Source: Acholeplasmatales bacterium Tener_01
GTDB taxonomy: Bacteria > Bacillota_I > Bacilli_A > ML615J-28 > CAG-698
Direction: 5' to 3'
Length of the DNA stretch: 5,910 nucleotides
NCBI GenBank assembly: GCA_001604495.1
Contig: LVBR01000070.1
Coordinates: forward strand, 1-5,910
Below, in pieces: positions 1 to 5,910 of the stretch. The position numbers and the translations under genes are program-made. A model generated the notes under the pieces. That model worked only from the letters and a program-made list of their open reading frames with translations, did no database searches and was not told the origin of the DNA. The stretch's first letter is position 1. Every line of letters starts with the position of its first letter.

Positions 1-2
1 AA

Positions 3-281
3 AAATATAAGCCTATTTTTTTAATTGAACATTGCGATAATTATAATTCTTATTTGGTACATTTGGATGGTGATTATGAATATTTATTTATCCAAGCTCT
101 TGATTATTATAATACATTTATTAATTTTAATTATGAAAATGTATTAAGAACCATCAAGAAATATTTTGTGATTGATGAAAATGATATATCTAAGGAAATT
201 GAAATAATTGTTAATAATTATGAGAATGATGATTTTATACCTAAAATGTTAGAGTCATATGAAAAGCAGGAGGACAATTGA
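3..281 (+). CDS. 3' end of an unrecognised protein (partial, enters from the left edge)
   Basis: The reading frame is open from the first complete codon at base 3 to the TGA at 279-281. That gives 92 visible residues with no upstream stop, so the gene almost certainly starts outside the window. The TTG at 54 could serve as a start, but it has no convincing ribosome binding site and the frame stays open before it. I do not recognise the family. The visible part is acidic and rich in Asn, Tyr, Ile and Asp, with a charged helical-looking tail and no membrane segment. It ends in EKQEDN. The Shine-Dalgarno of the next gene lies within its last codons and only one base separates its stop from the next ATG, so the two are very likely cotranscribed and translationally coupled. 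Function cannot be assigned from this fragment. Confidence 0.6.
   Translation, partial: KYKPIFLIEHCDNYNSYLVHLDGDYEYLFIQALDYYNTFINFNYENVLRTIKKYFVIDENDISKEIEIIVNNYENDDFIPKMLESYEKQEDN
268..273 (+). promoter_or_regulatory. Shine-Dalgarno site that fixes the metallophosphoesterase start
   Basis: AGGAGG, a perfect core Shine-Dalgarno, sits 9 bases before the ATG at 283. An in-frame ATG at 259 would place this site inside the coding region and has no good site of its own, so 283 is the better start. The protein then begins MIYITGDTHG, as expected for this phosphoesterase family. Confidence 0.85.
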
Positions 282-282
282 A

Positions 283-1704
283 ATGATTTATATTACTGGA
301 GATACTCATGGAAATATAGATTTTAAGAAAATAAAAGATTATTTCTCTAAGAAATATGTTACAAAAGAAGAATATTTAATTATATTAGGTGATGCCGGAA
401 TCATCTGGAGTGAGAATGAGTGTTTTATTCATAATTATGCTTATTTAGGATTAACTATTCTATTTATTGATGGAAATCATGAAAATTTTGAACTATTAAA
501 TAAATTTCCTATCGTTACTTTTAATGGCGCAAGATGCCATAGATTGTATTCTAATGTTTATCATATTTTAAGAGGAGAAGTAATCGAGTTAAATGGACTA
601 TCATTCTTCTGCCTTGGAGGTGCAACTTCTATAGATAAAGCAAGACGAATAAATCGGATTTCTTGGTGGAAAGAAGAAAATATAAGTGCTAGTGATATTG
701 AAAATGGTTTAAGTAATCTAGAAAAATATAATTATAAAGTAGATTATGTTTTAACACATTGTGCGCCATCTAAAGTTCTTGAAAAGATGTTTGATTACGA
801 TGTTGATTTAAATACTAAAGTTTTAGAAGACTTTAGATCAAAGATAGAATACGAATATTGGTTTTTTGGTCATTATCACAAAGACAAAACATATAATAAT
901 TATAGATGTTTTTATAACGATATCTTAGAGATAAAAGCATATAAACAAATTAAAAAGAATGTTAAATTTGAGATTCTTACAAAAGAAGATAATGAACACT
1001 TTTTAAGAAACAGAAAAACAGGAAGATTAACTAAAATTTTAGAAAGTGATTTGCCAGAATGGTATTACCATAATTATTCATATAGATATTGGTATTATAA
1101 TCTCAAAGGAATAACTGATATTGCTTTTTATCCATCACCATTTGATAATCATATTAGCAAGGATTCACGAATTTACTTACATTATCATGGAAAATTAGAA
1201 AAGGATTATAATGAAAGACCAATTGATGAAGATAAGTGGGATAGTCACACATGGCGTTGTAATATAGTTGATTTTATATTATCTGTTGATAAATATTCGC
1301 CAGATATTAATACTGACAAAGTTAAAGCACAAATTAACCTTGTTTATGATCAATACAATGGTAGTAATGGAAGTTTTTTTAAAACAAATAATCGAGTGAT
1401 GGTAAGACCATTTCCTAACTTACCGACCCAAACATATGTTGAAAGATATTCCAATAAGAAAGCACAGTATGAAGTCTTAGAAGGAAATATAATATTATCA
1501 CAATTTATAGATTTTGAGAGAGCAAAAGAATATGCAAAAGTGTATGTAACTGGGAATCTAGGAATAGATGTTTTAAAGGTGTGTGTAGGTGATGAAGATA
1601 CGGACTTTATTGAAGCTTACGACATTTCTCATAATATGGAGAAATGGGTTTATTTGAAAAAGTGCAATAATACAAACGATAATAATGGAGGCATAAATGG
1701 ATAA
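283..1704 (+). CDS. Metallophosphoesterase with a large uncharacterised C-terminal region
   Basis: A 473-residue two-part protein. Residues 1 to about 215 form a calcineurin-like metallophosphoesterase with all the metal-binding motifs in order: D7-x-H9 in GDTHGN, G36-D37, G64-N65-H66-E67, H159 in the THC motif, and G196-H197-Y198-H199. It should therefore be an active two-metal phosphoesterase; the substrate (nucleotide, nucleic acid or protein) cannot be read from sequence. It resembles the roughly 230-residue stand-alone enzymes common in Firmicutes and their phages. Residues from about 235 to 473 are an extra region I do not recognise. They are rich in Trp and Tyr (for example WYYHNYSYRYWYY at 260-272) and end in an Asn/Gly-rich tail. 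There is no signal peptide or membrane helix, so it is probably cytoplasmic. It begins one base after the upstream stop and overlaps the nuclease gene by 8 bases. The domain call is firm; the biological role is open. Confidence 0.9.
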   Translation: MIYITGDTHGNIDFKKIKDYFSKKYVTKEEYLIILGDAGIIWSENECFIHNYAYLGLTILFIDGNHENFELLNKFPIVTFNGARCHRLYSNVYHILRGEVIELNGLSFFCLGGATSIDKARRINRISWWKEENISASDIENGLSNLEKYNYKVDYVLTHCAPSKVLEKMFDYDVDLNTKVLEDFRSKIEYEYWFFGHYHKDKTYNNYRCFYNDILEIKAYKQIKKNVKFEILTKEDNEHFLRNRKTGRLTKILESDLPEWYYHNYSYRYWYYNLKGITDIAFYPSPFDNHISKDSRIYLHYHGKLEKDYNERPIDEDKWDSHTWRCNIVDFILSVDKYSPDINTDKVKAQINLVYDQYNGSNGSFFKTNNRVMVRPFPNLPTQTYVERYSNKKAQYEVLEGNIILSQFIDFERAKEYAKVYVTGNLGIDVLKVCVGDEDTDFIEAYDISHNMEKWVYLKKCNNTNDNNGGING

Positions 1705-2776
1705 TAGTTTATTGAATTTAGATATTAATATAAATAACACAAAAAATATAGTTGATGACGTTTATGAGATAATTAATAAAAGTAGACAAATAGCATATCA
1801 AGCTATAGATATAGTTTTATTAAAAAGAAACTGGTTAATTGGAAAAAGAATATATGAAGAAGAAATGAGAGATGTTAGACAAGAAAACTATGGACTAGAA
1901 ATAATTAAGCAAATATCCTGCTCTTTAACTAAAAAATACGGAAAAGGATTTTCAAAAAGCAATATTTATTCCTTTTATCGTTTTTATAAAGAGTATCAAA
2001 ACATTTTCCAGACACTGTCTGGAAAATCTTTTAAAGTTCTTTCTTGGAGCCATTATAGTATACTTTTATCTATTACTGATTTAACTGCTAGAAAATGGTA
2101 TGAAAAAGAAGCACTTGAATCAAGATGGAGTTTTAGAACTTTAAAAAGAAATATTGAAACAAAGTATTATTATCGCTTGATTGCCTCACAAGTAAAAGAA
2201 CGGGTAATTAATGAGATGTTAGATAAAACAAAAGAATACCAATTAGACACATTAGAACATGTTAAAAATCCTGTTGTCTTAGAATTTTTAGGATTATCAC
2301 AAAGTGAATCATTAATTGAAGACCAACTAGAGTCAGCTATTATATCGAATTTACAAAGAGTTTTGATGGAATTAGGAAAGGGCTATGCTTTTATTGGTAG
2401 ACAATATCATATTCATACTGATGAATCAGATTATTATGTAGATTTAGTGTTTTATAATTATTTATTAAAATGTTTCGTATTAATTGATCTTAAAACAAAT
2501 AAGATTACTCATCAAGATGTTGGCCAAATGGATATGTATGTTAGGATGTTTGATGATTTAATTAAACAAGAAAATGATAATCCAACATTAGGTATCGTAT
2601 TATGTTCAGAGACAAGTAAAGATATTGCAAAATATTCAATTCTTAAAGGTAATGAGTATTTATTTGCGACAAAATATAAGCTATATTTACCAAATGAAGA
2701 AGATTTAAGAATGGAAATAGAACATCAAAAGAGTCTATATTATCTTCATAAAAAAGAGGAAAGTATTTTGAATTAA
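1697..2776 (+). CDS. DUF1016/YhcG-family PD-(D/E)xK nuclease
   Basis: 359 residues, a full-length size for this family. The N-terminal part (about 20-165) matches the DUF1016 N-terminal helical DNA-binding-like domain, with the landmark LSWSHY at 115-120 after the FYRFYKEY stretch. The C-terminal part (about 190-345) is the PD-(D/E)xK nuclease fold. E212 lies in the first helix, GRQ at 234-236 leads into the core, D249 is in YYVDLVFY, D264-x-K266 is in IDLK, and Q277 is in the GQMDMYVR helix. Asp in place of the usual Glu in the last motif is a permitted variant, so the site looks intact. Family members are predicted DNases linked to mobile elements, restriction loci and defence; the target here is unknown. 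The ATG at 1697 follows GGAGG at 1687-1691 by 5 bases and overlaps the phosphoesterase gene by 8 bases, indicating translational coupling. A 25-bp palindrome lies inside the gene at codons 103-111. Confidence 0.93.
   Translation: MDNSLLNLDININNTKNIVDDVYEIINKSRQIAYQAIDIVLLKRNWLIGKRIYEEEMRDVRQENYGLEIIKQISCSLTKKYGKGFSKSNIYSFYRFYKEYQNIFQTLSGKSFKVLSWSHYSILLSITDLTARKWYEKEALESRWSFRTLKRNIETKYYYRLIASQVKERVINEMLDKTKEYQLDTLEHVKNPVVLEFLGLSQSESLIEDQLESAIISNLQRVLMELGKGYAFIGRQYHIHTDESDYYVDLVFYNYLLKCFVLIDLKTNKITHQDVGQMDMYVRMFDDLIKQENDNPTLGIVLCSETSKDIAKYSILKGNEYLFATKYKLYLPNEEDLRMEIEHQKSLYYLHKKEESILN
2003..2027 (+). repeat. Perfect 25-bp palindrome inside the nuclease gene
   Basis: The left arm ATTTTCCAGACA (2003-2014) and right arm TGTCTGGAAAAT (2016-2027) are exact reverse complements around a single central C at 2015. 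In RNA this would be an 11-bp stem with a 3-nt loop. It encodes IFQTLSGK (residues 103-110), just before the LSWSHY landmark. It contains the only CAG among 16 Gln codons and the only CTG among the Leu codons of this gene, which suggests selection on the nucleotide sequence itself. Its role is unknown: protein binding site, recombination or insertion site, or RNA hairpin. Confidence 0.85.
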
Positions 2777-2882
2777 TTGATATGTCTATAATCTAGTTTG
2801 CACATGCTTAGTACATCGAAACAGTAGTATCAAGGCTATTGGAAACAAATCTACACCAAACAAAGAATTTAGAACTTTGCCC

Positions 2883-2919
2883 AAAAAGAGATAATCAAAT
2901 CAATGATTGCTCCTTTTTT
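2883..2919 (+). terminator. Probable Rho-independent terminator of the left operon
   Basis: The left arm (2883-2897) pairs with 2904-2918: five A-T pairs at the base, then GAG with CTC, a T-G wobble, and AATCA with TGATT. There are single-base bulges at 2891 and 2913 and a 6-base loop. Six T residues follow at 2914-2919. The stem is A+T-rich and imperfect, so the call is moderate, but it is well placed about 100 bases after the nuclease gene and before the next promoter. Confidence 0.5.
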
Positions 2920-2929
2920 GTATGTATTC

Positions 2930-2957
2930 TTGAATAATTTTTATAAGAAGATATAAT
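2930..2957 (+). promoter_or_regulatory. Sigma-A-type promoter for the cstA operon
   Basis: A consensus -10 box TATAAT (2952-2957) lies 16 bases after TTGAAT (2930-2935, 4 of 6 to TTGACA). The predicted transcript would start near 2964, giving a leader of about 30 bases with no room for a riboswitch. I see no clear operator; a CcpA-type cre site is not evident. Confidence 0.7.
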
Positions 2958-2980
2958 AAGATGTGTGGTAACTATTTTTT

Positions 2981-2992
2981 AGGAAGGTGATC
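2981..2992 (+). promoter_or_regulatory. Extended Shine-Dalgarno of cstA
   Basis: AGGAAGGTGATC matches the 16S rRNA 3' end over most of its length (AAGGTGATC continuous). It stands directly before the ATG at 2995, predicting strong translation initiation. Confidence 0.8.
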
Positions 2993-2994
2993 AA

Positions 2995-4869
2995 ATGATT
3001 TCATTATTGATATCATTAGGTGTTTTAATAGGTGGCTTTTTTGTTTATGGTAAGTTTGTGGCTAAAATATTTGGTCCAGACAATAGACAAACACCTGCGA
3101 TTAGTATAAATGATGGCGTTGACTGTGTTCCGATGAAGACATGGAAGGCCTTTTTAATACAACTACTTAATATTGCTGGTACGGGTCCGATATTTGGGGC
3201 TTTGATGGGTGCCGTATTTGGTCCTGTTGTCTTTTTGTGGATTGTATTTGGATCTATTTTAGGTGGTGCCGTTCATGATTATATGGTCGGAATGATTAGT
3301 TCAAGACACCAAGGAACTTCGATTGCTGAACTATCTGGTATTTATTTAGGTAAAAGTGTTAAATGGGTAATGAGAATATTCTCTGTAGTGCTTTTAGTTT
3401 TATGCGGAACGGTATTTGTAACTAGTCCTGCAGCATTACTTGATAGACTTACACCTGATTGGATGAATGGAACATTTTGGATGATTGTGATTTTAGGATA
3501 CTACATCTTAGCCACAATCCTTCCAATAGATAAACTGATCGGTAAATTATATCCTGTATTTGGTGTATTATTAATAGTTATGGCGGTTGCGGTAATTGGA
3601 GGAATTTTGTTTTCTGGTAATTACACAATTCCTGAAATTACTCTAGAAAACTTGCACCCTGAAGGCACTCCAGTATGGCCATATATGTTTATTACTGTTG
3701 CTTGTGGCGCAATATCAGGATTCCATGCAACACAATCACCAATGATTTCTAAATGTATCAAAACCGAAAAAGAAGGAAAAGCTGTATTTTATGGTGCTAT
3801 GATTAGTGAATCAGTTATTGCTTTAATTTGGGCAGCTGCTGGTGTTAGTTTCTATGGAACTACACAACTACTAAATGAAGCACTAAAAGGTGGCGCATCT
3901 AATGTTGTATATGAAATATCTCAAGGAGTATTAGGACGAATTGGTGGAATACTTGCGATAGCTGGTGTTATTATATGTCCAATAACTTCAGGTGATACCG
4001 CATTTAGAAGTGCAAGATTAATCTTGGGTGAAACATTCCATCTAGACCAAAAACGAATTGGTGGAAGATTAATAATTACTGTTCCGCTACTTCTTGGGGG
4101 TGGGTTACTAACAACATTTGCGATACTTAATAATAATGGTTTTCAAATCATTTGGCGATATTTCTCTTGGAGCAACCAAACACTAGCAATGATTGCCCTA
4201 TGGGTAGTAACCGCATATCTACTTAAAAAGGGTAAATATTTCTTAGGCTCTCTTCTAACCGCAATCCCAGCAGCCTTTATGTCAAGTGTTACATTGACAT
4301 ATGTATTAATGGCTGATGAGGGCTTTAAGATTTCAAGTAAGTATGCATATCCTATTGGAATCTTATTTGGTTTAATCTTATTTATAATTTATGCAGTTAT
4401 TGTTGTTAGAAAAGATATATTAAATGGCGCAAGACTTATTAGAAGGAAAAATGAAATAATCGATAATATGATTTCTTGGGCAAACTGTAAATTAGGAGAA
4501 AATACATACACTGGATTTTCTTTAGCATTTATTGAAGATTCTCTTGAAAAGAGTAATGATATTAAAATTGAAGTTGGAAATAGTGCTAAAAAGACAAGCG
4601 AATTATACTTAGATGATATACGTAGTGGCGTTCCTGAAAAAGGAAGTTTTGTATTTTATGACTTTATGGGTCCAGGTAATGGAGGACTTGAAAACCTTGG
4701 TCACTGTGGAATAAGTCTAGAAGATGGTAAAGTAATCCACGCATGGAATGAAGTAAGAATTGATAGATATTTAGATATTGAAAATATGTCATCAATTAAT
4801 GGAGATAAACCTAAATATATCGGTTGGTTACCAATTGATAGAATTTTAAAACAAAATGCAAAGGATTAA
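2995..4869 (+). CDS. cstA: CstA-type transporter fused to an NlpC/P60-like domain
   Basis: 624 residues in two parts. Residues 1 to about 475 are a short-form CstA/BtsT transporter with about a dozen hydrophobic helices. Family landmarks include AGTGPIFGALMGAVFGP (61-77), GGAVHDY (90-96), SGFHATQSPM (241-250), SGDTAFRSAR (332-341) and YFSWSNQT (389-396). Relatives import pyruvate or peptides across the cytoplasmic membrane during nutrient limitation; the substrate here is unknown. After a positively charged linker, residues about 492-624 resemble small NlpC/P60 (papain-like) proteins of the kind reading CLAFVEDAYE, GAFVFYD, WGHVGLSL and VIHAW. Here these read SLAFIEDSLE (509-518), GSFVFYDF (550-557), LGHCGISL (568-575) and VIHAW (580-584). 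H570 and H582 are kept, but Ser509 replaces the nucleophilic Cys. The Arg/Lys-rich stretch after the last helix (472-485) implies the extra domain is cytoplasmic. The frame is continuous, with no sign of a frameshift. The gene is followed after 1 base by the TfoX-like gene. Confidence 0.93.
   Translation: MISLLISLGVLIGGFFVYGKFVAKIFGPDNRQTPAISINDGVDCVPMKTWKAFLIQLLNIAGTGPIFGALMGAVFGPVVFLWIVFGSILGGAVHDYMVGMISSRHQGTSIAELSGIYLGKSVKWVMRIFSVVLLVLCGTVFVTSPAALLDRLTPDWMNGTFWMIVILGYYILATILPIDKLIGKLYPVFGVLLIVMAVAVIGGILFSGNYTIPEITLENLHPEGTPVWPYMFITVACGAISGFHATQSPMISKCIKTEKEGKAVFYGAMISESVIALIWAAAGVSFYGTTQLLNEALKGGASNVVYEISQGVLGRIGGILAIAGVIICPITSGDTAFRSARLILGETFHLDQKRIGGRLIITVPLLLGGGLLTTFAILNNNGFQIIWRYFSWSNQTLAMIALWVVTAYLLKKGKYFLGSLLTAIPAAFMSSVTLTYVLMADEGFKISSKYAYPIGILFGLILFIIYAVIVVRKDILNGARLIRRKNEIIDNMISWANCKLGENTYTGFSLAFIEDSLEKSNDIKIEVGNSAKKTSELYLDDIRSGVPEKGSFVFYDFMGPGNGGLENLGHCGISLEDGKVIHAWNEVRIDRYLDIENMSSINGDKPKYIGWLPIDRILKQNAKD
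4860..4865 (+). promoter_or_regulatory. Shine-Dalgarno that fixes the TfoX-like start
   Basis: AAAGGA lies within the last codons of the cstA fusion gene, 5 bases before the ATG at 4871. An in-frame ATG at 4856 lies upstream of this site and would add MQRIN. The family's usual N-terminus is close to MASS(R/K)xYLE, which supports 4871. Confidence 0.75.
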
Positions 4870-4870
4870 T

Positions 4871-5173
4871 ATGGCATCAAGTAGAGATTATTTAGAATAT
4901 ATTTTAGATAACTTAACTGAATTAGATAACATAACATACAAAGCCATGATGGGAGAATTTATCATCTACTATGATGGAGTAGTTGTTGGTGGTATATATG
5001 ATAACCGCTTGCTTGTTAAGATTACTAAATCACTAGATGACTTAATCCCAGACTTCCCAAAAGAACTTCCATACAAAGGTGCTAAAGAAATGGCATTAAT
5101 AGAAGAAACTGATAATAGATATCTATTAAGAGATGTAATTTTAGCTGTTTATAATGATTTAACTAAAAAATAA
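4871..5173 (+). CDS. TfoX N-terminal-domain (TfoX/Sxy-like) protein
   Basis: A 100-residue protein consisting only of the TfoX/Sxy N-terminal domain. Recognisable family positions are MASSRDYLEYIL (1-12), ITYKAMMGEFIIYY (21-34), VVGGIYDNRLLVK (38-50), ELPYKGAKEM (65-74) and a C-terminal helix ending LTKK. In Gammaproteobacteria, longer TfoX/Sxy proteins co-activate competence genes. The stand-alone domain in Firmicutes has no established role, so a competence function should not be assumed. It lacks the C-terminal TfoX domain, any DNA-binding motif I can recognise and any membrane segment. The start is one base after the cstA fusion stop, so the two genes almost certainly share a transcript and coupled translation. 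The stop codon lies in the base of the terminator stem. Confidence 0.9.
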   Translation: MASSRDYLEYILDNLTELDNITYKAMMGEFIIYYDGVVVGGIYDNRLLVKITKSLDDLIPDFPKELPYKGAKEMALIEETDNRYLLRDVILAVYNDLTKK

Positions 5174-5197
5174 CCCATCAATCGATGGGCTATTTTT
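5166..5197 (+). terminator. Rho-independent terminator of the cstA-TfoX operon, potentially bidirectional
   Basis: CCCATC (5174-5179) pairs with GATGGG (5184-5189) around an AATC loop. After one A-C mismatch the stem continues through A/T pairs (5166-5172 with 5191-5197), ending in five T residues. The A-tract on the left gives a U-tract on the opposite strand too. The upstream stop codon TAA (5171-5173) is part of the stem. Confidence 0.85.
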
Positions 5198-5207
5198 ATA
5201 TGTTAAG

Positions 5208-5236
5208 TTGCTAAATGGGCTTCATAATATTATAAT
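5208..5236 (+). promoter_or_regulatory. Sigma-A-type promoter for the phosphatase gene
   Basis: TTGCTA (5208-5213, 4 of 6 to consensus) and a perfect TATAAT (5231-5236) are separated by 17 bases. Transcription would start near 5243, leaving a leader of under 20 bases that holds only the ribosome binding site. The surrounding sequence is very A+T-rich, so alternative -10 boxes exist. Confidence 0.6.
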
Positions 5237-5259
5237 AATTAATAATATAGAGGTGGACA

Positions 5260-5910
5260 ATGAAAAACTTTAGAGAATTATCATACGAAAACATTAAAAC
5301 GGGAATGCTATTTAGAAGTGAAATGCATCACAATCTTAAAAATAGTGATATCAACACTTTAAAAAAGAATAATGTTAAGACTGTTGTGGACTTAAGAATG
5401 CCTGAAGAATATGAAAAAGAAAAAGATACTGAAATTAGTGGCATTAAATATGTTCATATTCCTCTAATTACTATGGACTATATTAAAACTAACATGATGG
5501 AAGAAGCTAAAAGAATCCAAGCTAATCCATCACAAGATTTTATCTATCGCTTGTTTGTAAGAAATGATTTAAAAGAAGCTTGGACAAAAATCTTTGATCT
5601 ACTATTGGAAGAAGAGGGGATACTGTTTCACTGTACAACTGGAAAAGATCGAACTGGGACAGTTGTTATGGCGATTTTAGAAGCACTAGGTGTTGGTAAA
5701 GACACAATTTATAATGATTACCTATTAACAAATAAAAATCCAATCATGCCTTTTAAATATAAAGTACGTGCCTTTTTCTTTAACAAAAAGAAAAAAGCAA
5801 TGTTTTTAGAAAACTTCTGTGTTAGAAAAGAATTATTAGATACTGCATATGATGAAATTAATAAAGAGTACGGATCAATTGATAAGTTTTTGTTAGATGC
5901 ATGTGGCTTA
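5260..5910 (+). CDS. Tyrosine phosphatase, MptpB/LipA-like (partial, runs off the right edge)
   Basis: 217 residues are visible with no stop before the window ends; the family is usually about 240-260 residues, so perhaps 20-40 are missing. The cysteine-phosphatase loop HC-X5-R is intact as HCTTGKDRTG (124-133), with nucleophile C125 and phosphate-binding R131. The Lys-Asp inside the loop is characteristic of the MptpB/LipA-like group (Y_phosphatase3), whose known members act on phosphotyrosine and in some cases phosphoinositides. N-terminal landmarks also fit: LFRSE (17-21), VKTVVDLRMPEEYEKE (39-54) and YVHIPLI (64-70). There is no signal peptide or membrane helix, so it is probably cytoplasmic. 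The ATG at 5260 follows GAGGTG (5250-5255) by 4 bases. It has its own promoter after the preceding terminator, so it is a separate transcription unit. Its physiological substrate is not evident. Confidence 0.92.
   Translation, partial: MKNFRELSYENIKTGMLFRSEMHHNLKNSDINTLKKNNVKTVVDLRMPEEYEKEKDTEISGIKYVHIPLITMDYIKTNMMEEAKRIQANPSQDFIYRLFVRNDLKEAWTKIFDLLLEEEGILFHCTTGKDRTGTVVMAILEALGVGKDTIYNDYLLTNKNPIMPFKYKVRAFFFNKKKKAMFLENFCVRKELLDTAYDEINKEYGSIDKFLLDACGL

Noticed and set aside
54..56. TTG as the true start of the first gene
   Set aside because: The frame is open all the way to the left edge and there is no good ribosome binding site before it, so a partial gene is more likely.
279..281. TGA read as Trp (mycoplasma-type code)
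   Set aside because: All Trp codons in the called genes are TGG, no in-frame TGA occurs inside them, and readthrough here would only extend a short way across the start of the next gene.
259..282. Upstream in-frame ATG as the metallophosphoesterase start
   Set aside because: It would translate the AGGAGG ribosome binding site and adds residues not typical of the family; the ATG at 283 has ideal spacing and begins directly at the conserved MIYITGDTHG.
2781..2894. Short open frames on both strands as a small gene or transposase remnant
   Set aside because: None has a start codon with a ribosome binding site, none exceeds about 37 codons, and I recognise no family.
4441..4470. Separate gene for the NlpC/P60-like domain starting at the ATG at 4468
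   Set aside because: The frame is continuous with CstA and there is no stop between the parts. The only AGAAGG nearby (4441-4446) is over 20 bases from that ATG, so independent initiation is weakly supported.
4856..4870. Upstream ATG as the TfoX-like start
   Set aside because: It precedes the AAAGGA site and overlaps the fusion gene by 14 bases; the ATG at 4871 gives the family's normal N-terminus.
1..5910. CRISPR array, tRNA, rRNA, insertion sequence or minus-strand gene
   Set aside because: I saw no regularly spaced repeats, tRNA-like cloverleaf, transposase or terminal repeats, and no substantial open frame on the minus strand.

Overview
This window comes from a low-GC bacterium, most likely a Firmicutes/Bacillota lineage. 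The coding is strongly A+T-biased, Shine-Dalgarno sites are good matches, and the protein families (a short CstA, a stand-alone TfoX N-terminal domain, an MptpB-like tyrosine phosphatase) are typical of that group. Every gene I can support lies on the + strand. All Trp codons in the called genes are TGG, which fits the standard bacterial code.

The left part (about 1-2776) is a tightly packed, very A+T-rich operon fragment that looks accessory. It holds the 3' end of an unrecognised gene. After a 1-nt gap comes a two-part protein: an N-terminal calcineurin-like metallophosphoesterase plus a roughly 240-residue C-terminal region I cannot identify. An 8-nt overlap then leads into a complete DUF1016/YhcG-family PD-(D/E)xK nuclease. 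The nuclease gene contains a perfect 25-bp palindrome that carries the gene's only CAG and only CTG codons.

A short intergenic region (2777-2994) separates the two halves. It carries a probable Rho-independent terminator, a good sigma-A-type promoter and a strong ribosome binding site for the next operon.

The right part (2995-5173) is a two-gene operon. The first gene encodes a CstA/BtsT-type transporter fused in frame to a C-terminal NlpC/P60-like domain, in which Ser occupies the position of the catalytic Cys. One base after its stop begins a TfoX N-terminal-domain protein. A strong hairpin terminator ends the operon. A new promoter then drives a tyrosine phosphatase gene (HC-X5-R signature) that runs off the right edge.

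The observations most worth following are the CstA-NlpC/P60 fusion with its altered active site, the palindrome embedded in the nuclease gene, and the phosphoesterase-nuclease pair as a possible defence-like or mobile-element module.
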